This document shows positions 1 through 9,057 of a stretch of 64,000 bases of DNA, piece by piece. The stretch is taken from the NCBI RefSeq assembly GCF_002111595.1, contig NZ_LUTN01000002.1, positions 265,044 through 329,043 on the forward strand, written 5' to 3'. Source of the stretch: Lonsdalea britannica. Lineage in GTDB: Bacteria; Pseudomonadota; Gammaproteobacteria; Enterobacterales; Enterobacteriaceae. Both the position numbers and the translations under genes were made by a program. The notes beneath the pieces are model-generated. The model was not told the origin of the DNA and ran no database searches. It worked only from the letters and a program-made list of their open reading frames with translations. Numbering within the stretch: position 1 is the first letter of the stretch; the number at the start of each line of letters is the position of its first letter.

Positions 1-1
1 T

Positions 2-94
2 GGCAGTATGCCTTTATTACGAGGCCTGCCGCCTGCGCCCGGCAAATCGAAAACCAACAAGCGGCGTAAGTCTCAGCCCAAGGTGAAGGAGTAA
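2..94 (+). CDS. C-terminal end of an unidentified protein (partial)
   Basis: An open frame runs from the left edge to a TAA and encodes 30 residues, basic and rich in Lys and Pro near the end (GLPPAPGKSKTNKRRK...). The frame ends five bases before the next start codon, and the ribosome-binding site of the next gene (AAGGAG, 86-91) lies inside its last codons, which suggests translational coupling. I do not recognise the protein from so short a tail. Confidence 0.4.
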   Translation, partial: GSMPLLRGLPPAPGKSKTNKRRKSQPKVKE

Positions 95-99
95 AATTC

Positions 100-405
100 A
101 TGACGGTACGATGGGGACAGTTTCTGGCGGCAACGCTGCTGGTTTTGCCTATCTGGGGGCAAGCCAATCCGGGAAGTCATACCAATACGGACATTGTGGT
201 GCCGGTACCGCCGCAGGTGATTTGGGGCAACGGCAACAATTCGGGTCAACAGGATAACGGTCAGCAATGTATTCGCTGCTGCACTTACCAGAACAAGCAG
301 TATTCCGAAGGAGCGGTCATCAAGATGGAAGGCGTTTTGTTGCAGTGTGCTGAGGATAAGCAGCGGCTCAGCACCAATAATCTGGTGTGGCGGATGGTGA
401 AATAA
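100..405 (+). CDS. ynjH: YnjH-like small exported protein (DUF1496)
   Basis: This 101-residue protein starts with a signal peptide of about 22 residues ([20 protein letters not shown]...). A conserved core follows with the motif [19 protein letters not shown] and another Cys (LLQC), as in E. coli YnjH. The function is unknown; the paired cysteines in an exported protein suggest disulfides. The start has a good AAGGAG site nine bases upstream. Its 3' end converges on xthA, and the apparent overlap disappears if the xthA frame is corrected. Confidence 0.8.
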   Translation: MTVRWGQFLAATLLVLPIWGQANPGSHTNTDIVVPVPPQVIWGNGNNSGQQDNGQQCIRCCTYQNKQYSEGAVIKMEGVLLQCAEDKQRLSTNNLVWRMVK

Positions 406-1252
406 CCGCATGGCGGGGCGGAATGACGGCCCCGCTAATATGCGCGTTAGAGTGAGAACTCAGCCAGATAGGCGCGTGATCAGATGGTTTATCCATCGCG
501 CGGATGACGTAGTCAATACCGGTGCCAGTGCAACGCTCCGCCAGAGATTTGTCCGCCAGTATCAGGTCGATGCGCAGGCCACGGTTGGTATCAAAACCTT
601 TGGAACGATAGTCAAACCACGAAAACTGGTCGTTACAGGACGGATTGGCGGCGCGGAACGTGTCCACCAGTCCCCAGTTTTGCAGTCGGGCCAGCCACTC
701 ACGCTCTTCCGGCAAGAAAGAGCATTTGCCGGTGCGCAGCCAGCGTTTACGGTTCTCTTCCCCAATTCCAATATCCAGATCGGTTGGGCTGATATTCAGA
801 TCGCCCATGATTACCAGCGGTTGCCCTTGTGGGTGATGGTTTTCGATATAGTTCTGCAAATCCTGATAAAAGCGCGTTTTCGCGGGGAACTTTGTCGGAT
901 GGTCGCGGCTTTCTCCCTGAGGGAAATAGCCGTTGATGACGGTTAACGGACCCTGAACCGTGTCGATATCCGCCATGATGATGCGTCGCTGCGCGTCTTC
1001 CTCATCGGTCGGAAATCCGCGTCGAACCGCCAGTGGCGCTTTCTTCGTCAGCAGCGCCACGCCGTAATGGCCTTTCTGTCCATGGTAAAAGACGTGATAG
1101 CCATGCTGAGCGACGTCTTCCAGCGGGAACATGTCGTCGTGTACCTTGGTTTCCTGTAAACCAATGACGTCTGGCTGATGTTGTTCGACCACTGCGGCTA
1201 GTTGATGAGGTCGTGCCCGCAGGCCGTTGATGTTAAAAGAAACAAACTTCAT
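368..1252 (-). CDS. xthA: Exodeoxyribonuclease III, with an apparent 3' frameshift
   Basis: XthA is the major AP endonuclease and 3'-5' exonuclease of base-excision repair. The ATG at 1252 begins [17 protein letters not shown]. Catalytic residues are visible: N7, E34 in LQETK, GDLN at about residue 150 and the terminal SDHAP histidine motif. As written the protein has 294 residues with a foreign tail after SDHAPIW that overlaps ynjH. Adding one G at the GG of 464-465 (minus-strand TGGCTG) gives an ending of EFSL and a stop at 447-449. The protein is then exactly 268 residues, the E. coli length, so the tail is probably an artefact of a one-base deletion. Confidence 0.93.
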   Translation of the reverse strand: MKFVSFNINGLRARPHQLAAVVEQHQPDVIGLQETKVHDDMFPLEDVAQHGYHVFYHGQKGHYGVALLTKKAPLAVRRGFPTDEEDAQRRIIMADIDTVQGPLTVINGYFPQGESRDHPTKFPAKTRFYQDLQNYIENHHPQGQPLVIMGDLNISPTDLDIGIGEENRKRWLRTGKCSFLPEEREWLARLQNWGLVDTFRAANPSCNDQFSWFDYRSKGFDTNRGLRIDLILADKSLAERCTGTGIDYVIRAMDKPSDHAPIWLSSHSNAHISGAVIPPRHAVISPSATPDYWC

Positions 1253-1369
1253 GTTCGCTGCCGTTGTAATGAAAATGTGCCGAGATGGTAGCAGAAATGC
1301 GGGCGGTGAGTCACGGTCATGACCCGGCATAAACGCCGATAGTAACCATCGATATTGCAGGGTTGATGG

Positions 1370-1582
1370 CGCTCGGGAGAGTCCGTATACTCCGCGACTC
1401 GCAGGAGAGAGGAGGCCATCACAAGCCATCCCGCCGAAGGCGCAAACTCCCATAATCGCTCAGGTCACCTTACTGCATATTCTTCTATAGACGCCAACTG
1501 GAGAGCGGTTGCCAGACAACCCACCGAAGGGGCAAGCGGCGTAAGCTGCACAAACTCTCAGGTAAAAGGACAGAGGGAGGGG
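1370..1582 (+). promoter_or_regulatory. Tandem glycine riboswitch
   Basis: Two copies of the gcvT-type glycine aptamer lie in tandem, at about 1374-1478 and 1497-1575. Each has the conserved core CCGAAGG (1434-1440 and 1524-1530), followed by GCAA and a (C)TCTCAGGT-like 3' strand. The second ends with the hallmark CTCAGGTAAAAGGACAGAGG. The element ends 20 bases before the next gene and is probably an ON switch, as known glycine riboswitches are. Its 5' end lies about 120 bp upstream of the divergent xthA start. Confidence 0.9.
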
Positions 1583-1602
1583 CACAATTACGAGAGGCTC
1601 GT

Positions 1603-2223
1603 GTGCTGACCTATATCTATCTTATTGCCATTACTGCCGAAGGGATGTCCGGCGCGCTGGCGGCAGGTCGCCGCAATATGGACATTTTCGGTGTTTCGCT
1701 AATCGCCTTCATCACGGCATTGGGTGGCGGCACCGTCCGCGACATTCTTCTCGGCAATTTCCCCATTGGCTGGACACAACATCCGGCGTACATCTATCTC
1801 ACGGTTGGTGCGGGTCTGTTTACCGTCATCATCGCGCGTTTCATGCAGCATCTGCATCGCCTGTTTTTGGTCCTGGACGCGATGGGGCTCATCGCATTCA
1901 CCATTATTGGCTGCAATGTGGCGCTTCATCTGAATTATTCGCTGACGATTGTGGTTATCGCGGGCGTGACGACGGGGATTTTCGGTGGGATTCTACGGGA
2001 TATTTTCTGCAACCGTACGCCGATGGTGCTGCGTAAAGAGCTCTATGCCTGTGTTTCGCTACTGGTGGCCCTGCTTTATCTCGGTTTCCGGCACGTCGGT
2101 CTCAATCACGATATCAATCAACTGATCTCCTTCCTTATTGGACTCGCTGTCCGACTGGCGGCCATCCGTTGGTCATGGCAATTACCGGTATTCACCTATA
2201 TGCCCGGACGGTGGAAAGGGTAA
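1603..2223 (+). CDS. TRIC/UPF0126 family membrane protein under glycine control
   Basis: This 206-residue integral membrane protein has about seven hydrophobic segments. The two-fold family repeat is visible as GGGTVRDILLGNFP near residue 42 and GGILRDIFCNRTP near residue 128. E. coli relatives are YadS and YicG, the latter linked to glycine; the fold is that of trimeric intracellular cation channels. Translation starts at a GTG with GAGAGG just upstream. Placement directly behind a tandem glycine riboswitch suggests a glycine exporter or channel. That substrate is inferred from context, not from the protein sequence. Confidence 0.85.
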   Translation: MLTYIYLIAITAEGMSGALAAGRRNMDIFGVSLIAFITALGGGTVRDILLGNFPIGWTQHPAYIYLTVGAGLFTVIIARFMQHLHRLFLVLDAMGLIAFTIIGCNVALHLNYSLTIVVIAGVTTGIFGGILRDIFCNRTPMVLRKELYACVSLLVALLYLGFRHVGLNHDINQLISFLIGLAVRLAAIRWSWQLPVFTYMPGRWKG

Positions 2224-2248
2224 ACCAGTATCTTTCGGAGATGGTAGC

Positions 2249-2354
2249 GGGGGAAGGGTGACTCGTCACTCCGTTCCTCGCCCTTCGGGCCGTGCTGCGC
2301 ACGTTGTCTCGCGATGCTCGACTCGAACCTTGTCGAAGGTTCTCACCTTCCCCC
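2249..2354. repeat. Palindromic element downstream of tRNA-Tyr (rtT-like)
   Basis: GGGGGAAGGGTGA at 2249-2261 is the inverted partner of TCACCTTCCCCC at 2343-2354. Smaller hairpins (CGCCCTTCGGGC and AACCTTGTCGAAGGTT) lie between. The outer arms resemble the T-arm and 3' end of the adjacent tRNA-Tyr (GGGGGAAGG...TTCGAACC). The element sits immediately 3' of that tRNA in its direction of transcription, as the rtT repeats do in the E. coli tyrT operon. No convincing protein is encoded. Confidence 0.6.
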
Positions 2355-2411
2355 TAATGGGAACAGGTAATTTCTTAATATGGGATTAATTTGAGGGGAC
2401 TATTTGGAAGA

Positions 2412-2496
<85 letters not shown>

Positions 2497-2647
2497 ACTG
2501 GCCTGAAACGTGTTTTGTGTTAAGCGGGGCGCATCATATCAAATGCCGCGCCCCTGTAAAGTCTGAACCGGTAAAATCAGATTCGTTTGCCGGTTTTTTA
2601 TGCCTTCTGCCGCTGTCTTGAGCAGCTATACGGCATGAGGCTGTGCG

Positions 2648-3496
2648 TTACAGGATGATCGTGCGATTTCCGTAGACGAAAACACGCTGAGCCAGCACCT
2701 GGTAGAGAGCCCGGCTAAGGACGTTTTTCTCCACGTCGCGACCTGCGCGCATCATGTCGTCAGCCGTATAGGTATGATCAACATGAATGACGTCCTGCAT
2801 GATGATCGGGCCTTCATCCAGACTGTCGTTTACATAGTGAGCGGTGGCGCCGATGATTTTAACGCCGCGCTCGTACGCCTGATGGTATGGGCGTGCCCCG
2901 ATAAAAGCGGGCAGGAATGAATGGTGGATGTTGATGACCTGATTCGGATAGTGCTGAACGAATGCCGGGGTCAGGACACGCATGTACTTCGCCAGCACAA
3001 CATAGTCCGGTTGATACTGGTCGATCTGAGCGATCATCTGTTGATCGTGTTCGTCGCGGGACAACCCTTCGTGGCTGATCAGATGGAACGGAATATCGAA
3101 ACGCTCAACCAATGTTCGTAATGTTTCATGATTCCCGATGACCGCCGCGATTTCGACATCCAAACCGCCATAGGCATTTTTCATCAGCAGATCGCCCAGG
3201 CAGTGGGCTTCTTTGGTCACCAGAATCACAATGCGGCGACGGCCTGCGTCGCTCAGTTCACGAACAGAGCCTACCGGTAAAGCGCTGTCCAGATCTTCCA
3301 GCAGCGTCGTATCGTTGAAGATGCCTTCCAATTCGGTGCGCATGAAGAAACGTCCGGTACGATGGTCGACATACTCGGAGTTTTGCACGATGTTCAGTTC
3401 GTGCTTGTAGCAAATATTGGTGATTTTCGCGATCAACCCTTTTGAATCAGGGCAGATAGTCCGTAGAACTTTTCTTTGCATATTATGGGATTGCAT
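2648..3496 (-). CDS. purU: Formyltetrahydrofolate deformylase
   Basis: PurU hydrolyses 10-formyl-THF to THF and formate, balancing one-carbon pools and feeding formate to PurT. An N-terminal ACT domain (about residues 8-85, VLRTICPDSKGLIAKITN) is followed by a formyltransferase-type domain with INIHHSFLPAFIGARPYHQAYERG and the catalytic Asp in YVNDSLDEGPII. I chose the ATG at 3496 (MQSHNMQRK, 282 aa) because it matches the E. coli N-terminus. A longer frame adds 11 unlike residues, and an internal ATG at 3481 is the alternative. Confidence 0.95.
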   Translation of the reverse strand: MQSHNMQRKVLRTICPDSKGLIAKITNICYKHELNIVQNSEYVDHRTGRFFMRTELEGIFNDTTLLEDLDSALPVGSVRELSDAGRRRIVILVTKEAHCLGDLLMKNAYGGLDVEIAAVIGNHETLRTLVERFDIPFHLISHEGLSRDEHDQQMIAQIDQYQPDYVVLAKYMRVLTPAFVQHYPNQVINIHHSFLPAFIGARPYHQAYERGVKIIGATAHYVNDSLDEGPIIMQDVIHVDHTYTADDMMRAGRDVEKNVLSRALYQVLAQRVFVYGNRTIIL

Positions 3497-3569
3497 GGGG
3501 GTGTCGATCCTGTCCAAAGCAAATATCAATCATTTTTATTGAGCCGTGCCGAAAAGGCGGGCTGTTACT

Positions 3570-4037
3570 CTATTGTCCGCAGCACTTTTTGTATTTTTTA
3601 CCTGAGCCGCAGGGACAGGCTTCATTTCTGCCGGTCGACAGATGAACGCCGTCGACATAGTACCAGCGATCGTGATGGCGAAGGAAGCGTGAGCGCTCTC
3701 TCATCAACACGTTGCGCTGAGGCGTGTCCTTGTCTGCATAGCGTGCCGCAAACTCGACGAATCCCTCATCAGCCTCCTTTCCCTCACGCTTCGCCAATAC
3801 GTTTAGACCCTGCCATTCGGTGTTGTTGCAGGTTGCCGCGATCTCTGTTCTGAAATTCTCGGCGAGGCACGAGGGGTGCCATGTGGCGATCAGGTAGTCG
3901 ACGTTTTGCTGAACATAAGCGCTATAACGCGATCGCATCAAGGATTCAGGGGTGGGAGGAGTCTTTACACCGTTGATATAAGGCTCACAGCAGCGTGAAA
4001 AAGGTTGTTGATTGCCGCAAAAGCAACATTCGGACAC
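3570..4037 (-). CDS. ychJ: SEC-C motif protein YchJ (UPF0225)
   Basis: The 155-residue protein carries a Cys cluster at each end: CFCGNQQPFSRCC near the N-terminus and CPCGSGKKYKKCC at the C-terminus. The latter is the classical SEC-C zinc-binding motif also found at the end of SecA. The middle has the NTF2-like YchJ core (LMRSRYSAYVQQNVDYLIATWHP). The biochemical role is unknown. It lies between purU and the divergent rssA, as in E. coli. Confidence 0.92.
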   Translation of the reverse strand: MSECCFCGNQQPFSRCCEPYINGVKTPPTPESLMRSRYSAYVQQNVDYLIATWHPSCLAENFRTEIAATCNNTEWQGLNVLAKREGKEADEGFVEFAARYADKDTPQRNVLMRERSRFLRHHDRWYYVDGVHLSTGRNEACPCGSGKKYKKCCGQ

Positions 4038-4165
4038 AATATCTACCTTAATAATTTTTTTATGAATTAAATAATTGAGACGTATCTTAAAAACGCTTCA
4101 TATAGTACCCAGCGAGTTTGACGCATGGCAATGTAGTCTAGAATAAAGCAGGCAGGGGGGAAACC

Positions 4166-5070
4166 ATGCGTAAGGTCAAGGTCGGATTGGCTTTGGGGTC
4201 CGGTGCCGCAAAGGGATGGGCACATATTGGTGTCATTAAAGCGTTAAAGGAACTCGGCATTGAGCCTGAGATCGTCGCCGGATGTTCGGTCGGCTCGTTG
4301 GTCGGCGCTGCTTATGCGACCAACCAGTTGGACAGCATGGCCCGTTGGGTCGGTGGTTTTGGCTATTGGGATGTGATCCGATTGATGGATCTATCCTGGC
4401 GCGAGGGGGATTACTGCGGGGCGATCGCGTTTTCGAACAGGTTCGTCGGCTGTTGCGTACCCAGTGTATTGAAGATTGCGCGATCAAGTTTGGCGCGGTC
4501 GCCACCAATTTGAGTACAGGTCGTGAACTCTGGTTAACAGAAGGTGACCTACACCTGTCTATACGCGCTTCATGCAGTATGCCGGGATTGCTATCGCCGG
4601 TTGCGTTCAACGGCTACTGGCTGGTGGACGGCGCGGTCGTCAATCCTGTCCCCGTGTCATTAACGCGGGCGATGGGGGCAGATATCGTGATTGCCGTTGA
4701 CTTACAGCATGATGCAAGTCTGAAAAGTCACGATTTGCTTTCAGTGAAACCGCCGCAACCGGAGATGGATGTCGTGTCTGTGGGGGGATGGTCGCAGCGA
4801 ATACGTGAACGACTTCATCTGGGAGGGCGACAGCCTGCGGAAGTCAGACCCACGGCGATGGAGATTATGAGCACCTCAATTCAGGTGCTCGAGAACCGTC
4901 TGAAAATGAGTCGTATGGCCGGCGATCCGCCAGACGTGCTGATTCAACCCTACTGCCCGCAGATAGCGACGTTGGATTTTCATCGCGCGCAGGAAGCCAT
5001 GGATGCGGGCAGACTGGCGGTGGAAAAACAACGAGAGATGTTATTGCCATTGGTTTACCGGGCTACCTGA
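4166..5070 (+). pseudogene. rssA: Patatin-like protein RssA, frameshifted in a G run
   Basis: RssA is a patatin-fold putative serine hydrolase upstream of rssB. The first frame encodes the oxyanion motif GSGAAKGW and the nucleophile motif GCSVGS. The second frame picks up at GGLLRGDRVFEQ and contains the DGA motif (YWLVDGAVVNP) that supplies the catalytic Asp. The break is at 4405-4409, where five Gs stand in place of six; restoring one G gives 301 residues, the E. coli length. Translation begins at an ATG with AGGGGGG upstream. The gene is probably intact in the organism and the deletion a homopolymer error. Confidence 0.88.
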
Positions 5071-5142
5071 TCACCGTCGGGTAGCCTGAATTACAACATC
5101 AGCAAGATGAATATGAACAGACTGAGTTTTAAGGGGTAACTA

Positions 5143-6159
5143 ATGGCACGACCATTAACGGGGAAAGAGATTTTAATCGTTGAGGATGAGGCTGTTTTCC
5201 GCTCTGTGCTAGCGGGTTATCTGACTTCACTGGGTGCCAACATCATTGAAGCGGACAACGGCCAGAATGCCTTCGATATGATTACTCACCAACAGCCGGA
5301 TTTGATCATCTGCGATTTGAATATGCCTACGATGGGTGGATTTGAGTTTGTCGATCGATTTCGTCAGCAGAATACAGAAACGCCCATTCTGGTTATTTCG
5401 GCGACCAGTCATATGGCGGATGTGGCGAAAATATTACGGCTCGGCGTGCAGGATGTCCTGCTGAAACCGGTCAATGATTATAACCGATTACGTGAAACGG
5501 TAATGTCATGCCTCTATCCTGACATGTTTACTTCCCAAGTCAGTGAAGTCGACAAATTAATGCAGGATATGGAATCGCTGAATCAATGCCCGGCCGATGT
5601 CAACAAGCTTCTCGAGCAATTACAGCCGCCCGTTAATCAAACGATTGCCCAGTGTCGTATTAATTATCGGCAGCTAACCGTTGCGGATCATCCAGGGTTG
5701 GTATTGGATATCGTGGCGTTATCGGAAGATGAACTGGCTTTTTACTGTCTGGATGTGACACAGGCCGATCATAATAATGGTGTGGTGGCTGCATTGTTAT
5801 TACGCGCATTATTCAATGGGCTGTTACGTGAGCACCTTACTAACCAGCAGCGGAAGCAACCTGAATTATCTATGTTGTTAAGACAAGTGAATCAATTGTT
5901 GCGCCATGCCGGGCTTAAAGGCGAGTTTCCATTATTGGTTGGGTATTACCATCACAGTGTAAAAAAACTGATTCTTATTTCTGCAGGATTACATGCGACG
6001 CTTAGCGTAAAAGAAAATCAGTTGATGCTGCACAGCGGTATTCCGCTGGGTGCAAAGGACAGCGCTTATCTCAATCAACTCGGCTATCAGTGCGAATCGT
6101 GGCAGTGTCAGATATGGGGAAGTGGTGGGCAGTTACGTTTAATGGTTTCTACGGATTAA
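5143..6159 (+). CDS. rssB: RpoS-recruiting response regulator RssB
   Basis: RssB (Hnr/SprE) is the adaptor that delivers sigma-S to ClpXP. The 338-residue protein has a receiver domain at residues 8-125, with the acidic pair ED at 14-15, phospho-acceptor D58 in IICDLN and the conserved K near 112 (VLLKPVND). A degenerate PP2C-like domain follows instead of a DNA-binding output. The length matches E. coli (337). It lies 72 bp downstream of rssA in the same direction. Confidence 0.95.
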   Translation: MARPLTGKEILIVEDEAVFRSVLAGYLTSLGANIIEADNGQNAFDMITHQQPDLIICDLNMPTMGGFEFVDRFRQQNTETPILVISATSHMADVAKILRLGVQDVLLKPVNDYNRLRETVMSCLYPDMFTSQVSEVDKLMQDMESLNQCPADVNKLLEQLQPPVNQTIAQCRINYRQLTVADHPGLVLDIVALSEDELAFYCLDVTQADHNNGVVAALLLRALFNGLLREHLTNQQRKQPELSMLLRQVNQLLRHAGLKGEFPLLVGYYHHSVKKLILISAGLHATLSVKENQLMLHSGIPLGAKDSAYLNQLGYQCESWQCQIWGSGGQLRLMVSTD

Positions 6160-6363
6160 TCCGATGGTCACCGAGATAAGCATACTTCAACCTGTAGCGA
6201 CGCATTGTGATTATTTGATTTTCTACAATTTGAGGGGTAATGCGCTTTCTTTTTCCGAGTATGAGTCAGTACCGGGCAATGCGTATCGGAACTGATATAC
6301 TCAGTGCTTATGTTTAGAAGATAAATAAAGCTCATTATTTGAACGAAATATACGAGGTTGTTT

Positions 6364-7275
6364 ATGTCAGCTGTCAATAAAAAAGTAAAAAAAGCGGTCA
6401 TTCCTGTGGCCGGGCTGGGTACGCGTATGCTGCCAGCCACTAAGGCTATTCCTAAGGAAATGTTACCGCTGGTTGATAAACCTTTAATTCAATACGTAGT
6501 CAATGAATGTATTGCGGCAGGCATTAACGAAATTATTCTGGTTACGCACTCCTCCAAAAACTCGATTGAAAACCACTTCGATACCAGCTTTGAACTTGAA
6601 GCTATGTTGGAAAAGCGCGTTAAGCGTCAGTTGTTGGATGAGGTTAAATCTATTTGTCCTGAGCATGTCACTATTATGCAGGTACGTCAGGGCGTCGCTA
6701 AAGGCCTGGGGCATGCCGTATTGTGTGCTTACCCGCTGGTAGGCGACGAACCCGTAGCGGTTATTTTGCCGGACGTGATTATCGATGAATACGAAAGTAA
6801 CCTGAAGAAAGACAATTTGAGCGAAATGCTACAACGTTTCGAAGAAACAGGACACAGCCAGATTATGGTTGAGCCTGTTGAAGACGTCAGCAGCTATGGC
6901 GTTGTGGATTGTCAGGGAAGGGCGCTGAAGCCCGGTGATAGCGCACCAATGGTTGGCGTGGTTGAAAAACCTAAAGCGGATGAGGCGCCGTCTAATTTGG
7001 CCGTGGTGGGGCGGTATGTCCTTTCAGATCAAATCTGGGACTTCCTGAAGAAAACGCCTCCGGGTGCGGGTAACGAAATTCAGCTGACCGATGCTATCGC
7101 CATGTTGATGGATAAAGAGACCGTTGAGGCTTATCACCTCAAAGGTATCAGCCATGACTGCGGTAATAAGCTGGGTTACATGTCAGCTTTCGTTGAATAT
7201 GGGTTACGTCATAAAACGCTGGGTACAGAGTTCAACGAGTGGTTGAAAACTGCTGTTCAGGAAGAAAATAGCTAA
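6364..7275 (+). CDS. galU: UTP–glucose-1-phosphate uridylyltransferase
   Basis: GalU makes UDP-glucose for LPS, exopolysaccharide, trehalose and galactose metabolism, so it matters for envelope and virulence traits. The 303-residue protein has the nucleotidyltransferase signature [18 protein letters not shown] (about residues 16-33) and the family motifs [14 protein letters not shown] and VVEKPKA. I chose the ATG at 6364 ([17 protein letters not shown]), preceded by GAGG, over an ATG two codons earlier. Confidence 0.96.
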   Translation: MSAVNKKVKKAVIPVAGLGTRMLPATKAIPKEMLPLVDKPLIQYVVNECIAAGINEIILVTHSSKNSIENHFDTSFELEAMLEKRVKRQLLDEVKSICPEHVTIMQVRQGVAKGLGHAVLCAYPLVGDEPVAVILPDVIIDEYESNLKKDNLSEMLQRFEETGHSQIMVEPVEDVSSYGVVDCQGRALKPGDSAPMVGVVEKPKADEAPSNLAVVGRYVLSDQIWDFLKKTPPGAGNEIQLTDAIAMLMDKETVEAYHLKGISHDCGNKLGYMSAFVEYGLRHKTLGTEFNEWLKTAVQEENS

Positions 7276-7349
7276 TTATTTTTAGCCCTCTGTGCAAGTA
7301 CAGAGGCTTTCACCTTATCCCGCCCAGCGTAATTCTCCTGTCATCAAGA

Positions 7350-7385
7350 TAAAAAAATACCCCCTGCATGCAGGGGGTATTTCAT
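7350..7385 (-). terminator. Terminator between galU and hns
   Basis: A perfect 24-base palindrome (ATACCCCCTGCA/TGCAGGGGGTAT, 7357-7380) is flanked by seven As on the left, giving a T-run on the minus strand. It therefore serves chiefly as the hns terminator and may also stop galU transcription. Confidence 0.85.
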
Positions 7386-7407
7386 AAGAATTAATTATGT
7401 AATGCTA

Positions 7408-7815
7408 TTACAGCAGAAAGTCATCCAGAGATTTACCCTGTTCTTCGATAGCTTTTTTGATCACTGCCGGAGTGCGGCCCTGACCAGTCCAGGTTTTGAC
7501 TTCGCCATTTTCATCAGTGTACTGGTATTTAGCAGGGCGAGCAGCGCGTTTGCTTTTACCGGCAACTTTAGTAGAGCCTAAAGACTGAAGCAGTTCATTC
7601 GGATCGATACCGTCTGCAATTAACATATCGCGGTACTGCTGCAATTTGCGGGTACGTTCTTCAATTTCTGCCTGAGCTTGGCTTTCTTCTTCGCGGCGTT
7701 CATTAACCACGACTTCCAGTTTTTCCAGCATTTCTTCCAGCGTTTCCAGACTACATTCTCTTGCCTGGGCGCGCAGGGTACGGATGTTGTTTAGAATCTT
7801 TAGTGCTTCGCTCAT
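7408..7815 (-). CDS. hns: Nucleoid-associated silencer H-NS
   Basis: H-NS binds AT-rich curved DNA and represses horizontally acquired genes, including virulence loci. The 135-residue protein has an N-terminal coiled-coil oligomerisation region (residues 1-80, starting [17 protein letters not shown]) and the C-terminal DNA-binding domain with the TWTGQGRTP loop, whose QGR is the minor-groove reading motif. It is convergent with galU. Confidence 0.97.
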   Translation of the reverse strand: MSEALKILNNIRTLRAQARECSLETLEEMLEKLEVVVNERREEESQAQAEIEERTRKLQQYRDMLIADGIDPNELLQSLGSTKVAGKSKRAARPAKYQYTDENGEVKTWTGQGRTPAVIKKAIEEQGKSLDDFLL

Positions 7816-8990
7816 TGTATTAGTCTCAAAATATATTTAATTAGTGGCTGTACGAGAGATAATAGAGCGCTATTTTATTTTCTGCAATAGGTAGATTTGT
7901 ATTATCCCCAAAAATAACAAATCTAATACAGTCATCACGTATCGGGTGACCGATATAAATCTTTCAGAATTGCTAATACATTTGGTTACGTCCTGCTGGA
8001 TGAATTATGGTCCGACCTGTTGTCACGGTTTGTTTAGCCAACAATTAATCGCAATTTGTCCTGTTTAAACGGCTCAATTACTCGCGCTGTCTCCGCAGGG
8101 AATAGCGTAAATGCTGCTCGCCTAAAGTCTCTTTAGTGAGATTGTTACAATCAATTCCAAATCATGACGCGTGATGTAGAGATCCTCACTGTATTTGATA
8201 TCGGTCGAATTTATTTTAAGGCTAACCAGAGCCCAAAGACTCGTTCTTCGCGTAAATAAGCCAAGTGTTCCCAGAGAGAGGCTATTTACAATACAACGCA
8301 AAAGATTGCGCTATGGGCGCACTTCTTAGCCTGATGAACAACGTATCATGTGGATTATGAAGGTCTATTTAAAACCGAATAAGAAAAGAACCTCTGACCA
8401 GAACTATTGACTCATAAATTATATGTTGGCATCTCGCCATCCTTCATTCGGAAGGTCGCCATACGGCGTTACCCTTAATTTATCCATATTATTTTCACGC
8501 CAAATGAGTCCGCAGGTTAACGGTTTTATAGCAAAAGGTATGAAATAATTGAGTAACCCTAGGACATACTTACTTTTGTAACTATTGATATAAAGAAAAT
8601 TTTATCCCGTCCACACTTTTCAGTTAAGTCATATTAATAAGCACCATGAATCTTTCGGCCTGACCGTTTCAACCTGAAATTGTGGTGTTTTTACTCCGTA
8701 TTATGTTGGGGTGCATCACGTTACGTCGCGCATGTTAGTCGTGTTTCTGTGTTTAAAAGATTCACGCCTATGGCTAGGCATACACAAACGGCTCATCACG
8801 AACAACCACAGAATCTTAATTGGCGCAGGAGGGCGATACCTTCCCACTGATAAAAAATAACGCGTCAACGCTTCTCCCAGGCATATCCTTCCCATCCGTA
8901 GCCTCAATACAACGCTGGCGCCGTGTTCTTGTGACGCCACGTTCTTTTAGCCCTGCATGCAATGTCGGCTTATGTGCGGCTTTGCTGACG
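7816..8990. other. Long gene-free stretch upstream of hns
   Basis: Almost 1.2 kb lacks a credible coding region. The part next to hns is AT-rich (TTGTATTATCCCC..., runs of A and T) and presumably carries its autoregulated promoter. Short open frames at 8716-9019 have no recognisable content and lack ribosome-binding sites. In E. coli tdk follows hns; I see no tdk-like P-loop here on either strand. A small RNA cannot be ruled in or out by eye. Confidence 0.6.
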
Positions 8991-8995
8991 GTTAA

Positions 8996-9026
8996 TAAAA
9001 AACCCCGCGTCAACGACACGGGGTTT
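8996..9026 (-). terminator. adhE terminator
   Basis: The inverted repeat AACCCCG/CGGGGTT (arms near 9001-9007 and 9019-9025) is followed on the minus strand by a T-run (AAAAAA at 8997-9002 on plus). It lies 32 bp beyond the adhE stop. Confidence 0.85.
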
Positions 9027-9057
9027 GGAGAGTCACAACAGTGGGTATTTAATTAAC

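Noticed and set aside
3494..3529. Longer purU start (12-residue extension)
   Set aside because: The extra residues do not resemble the family N-terminus and lack a ribosome-binding site.
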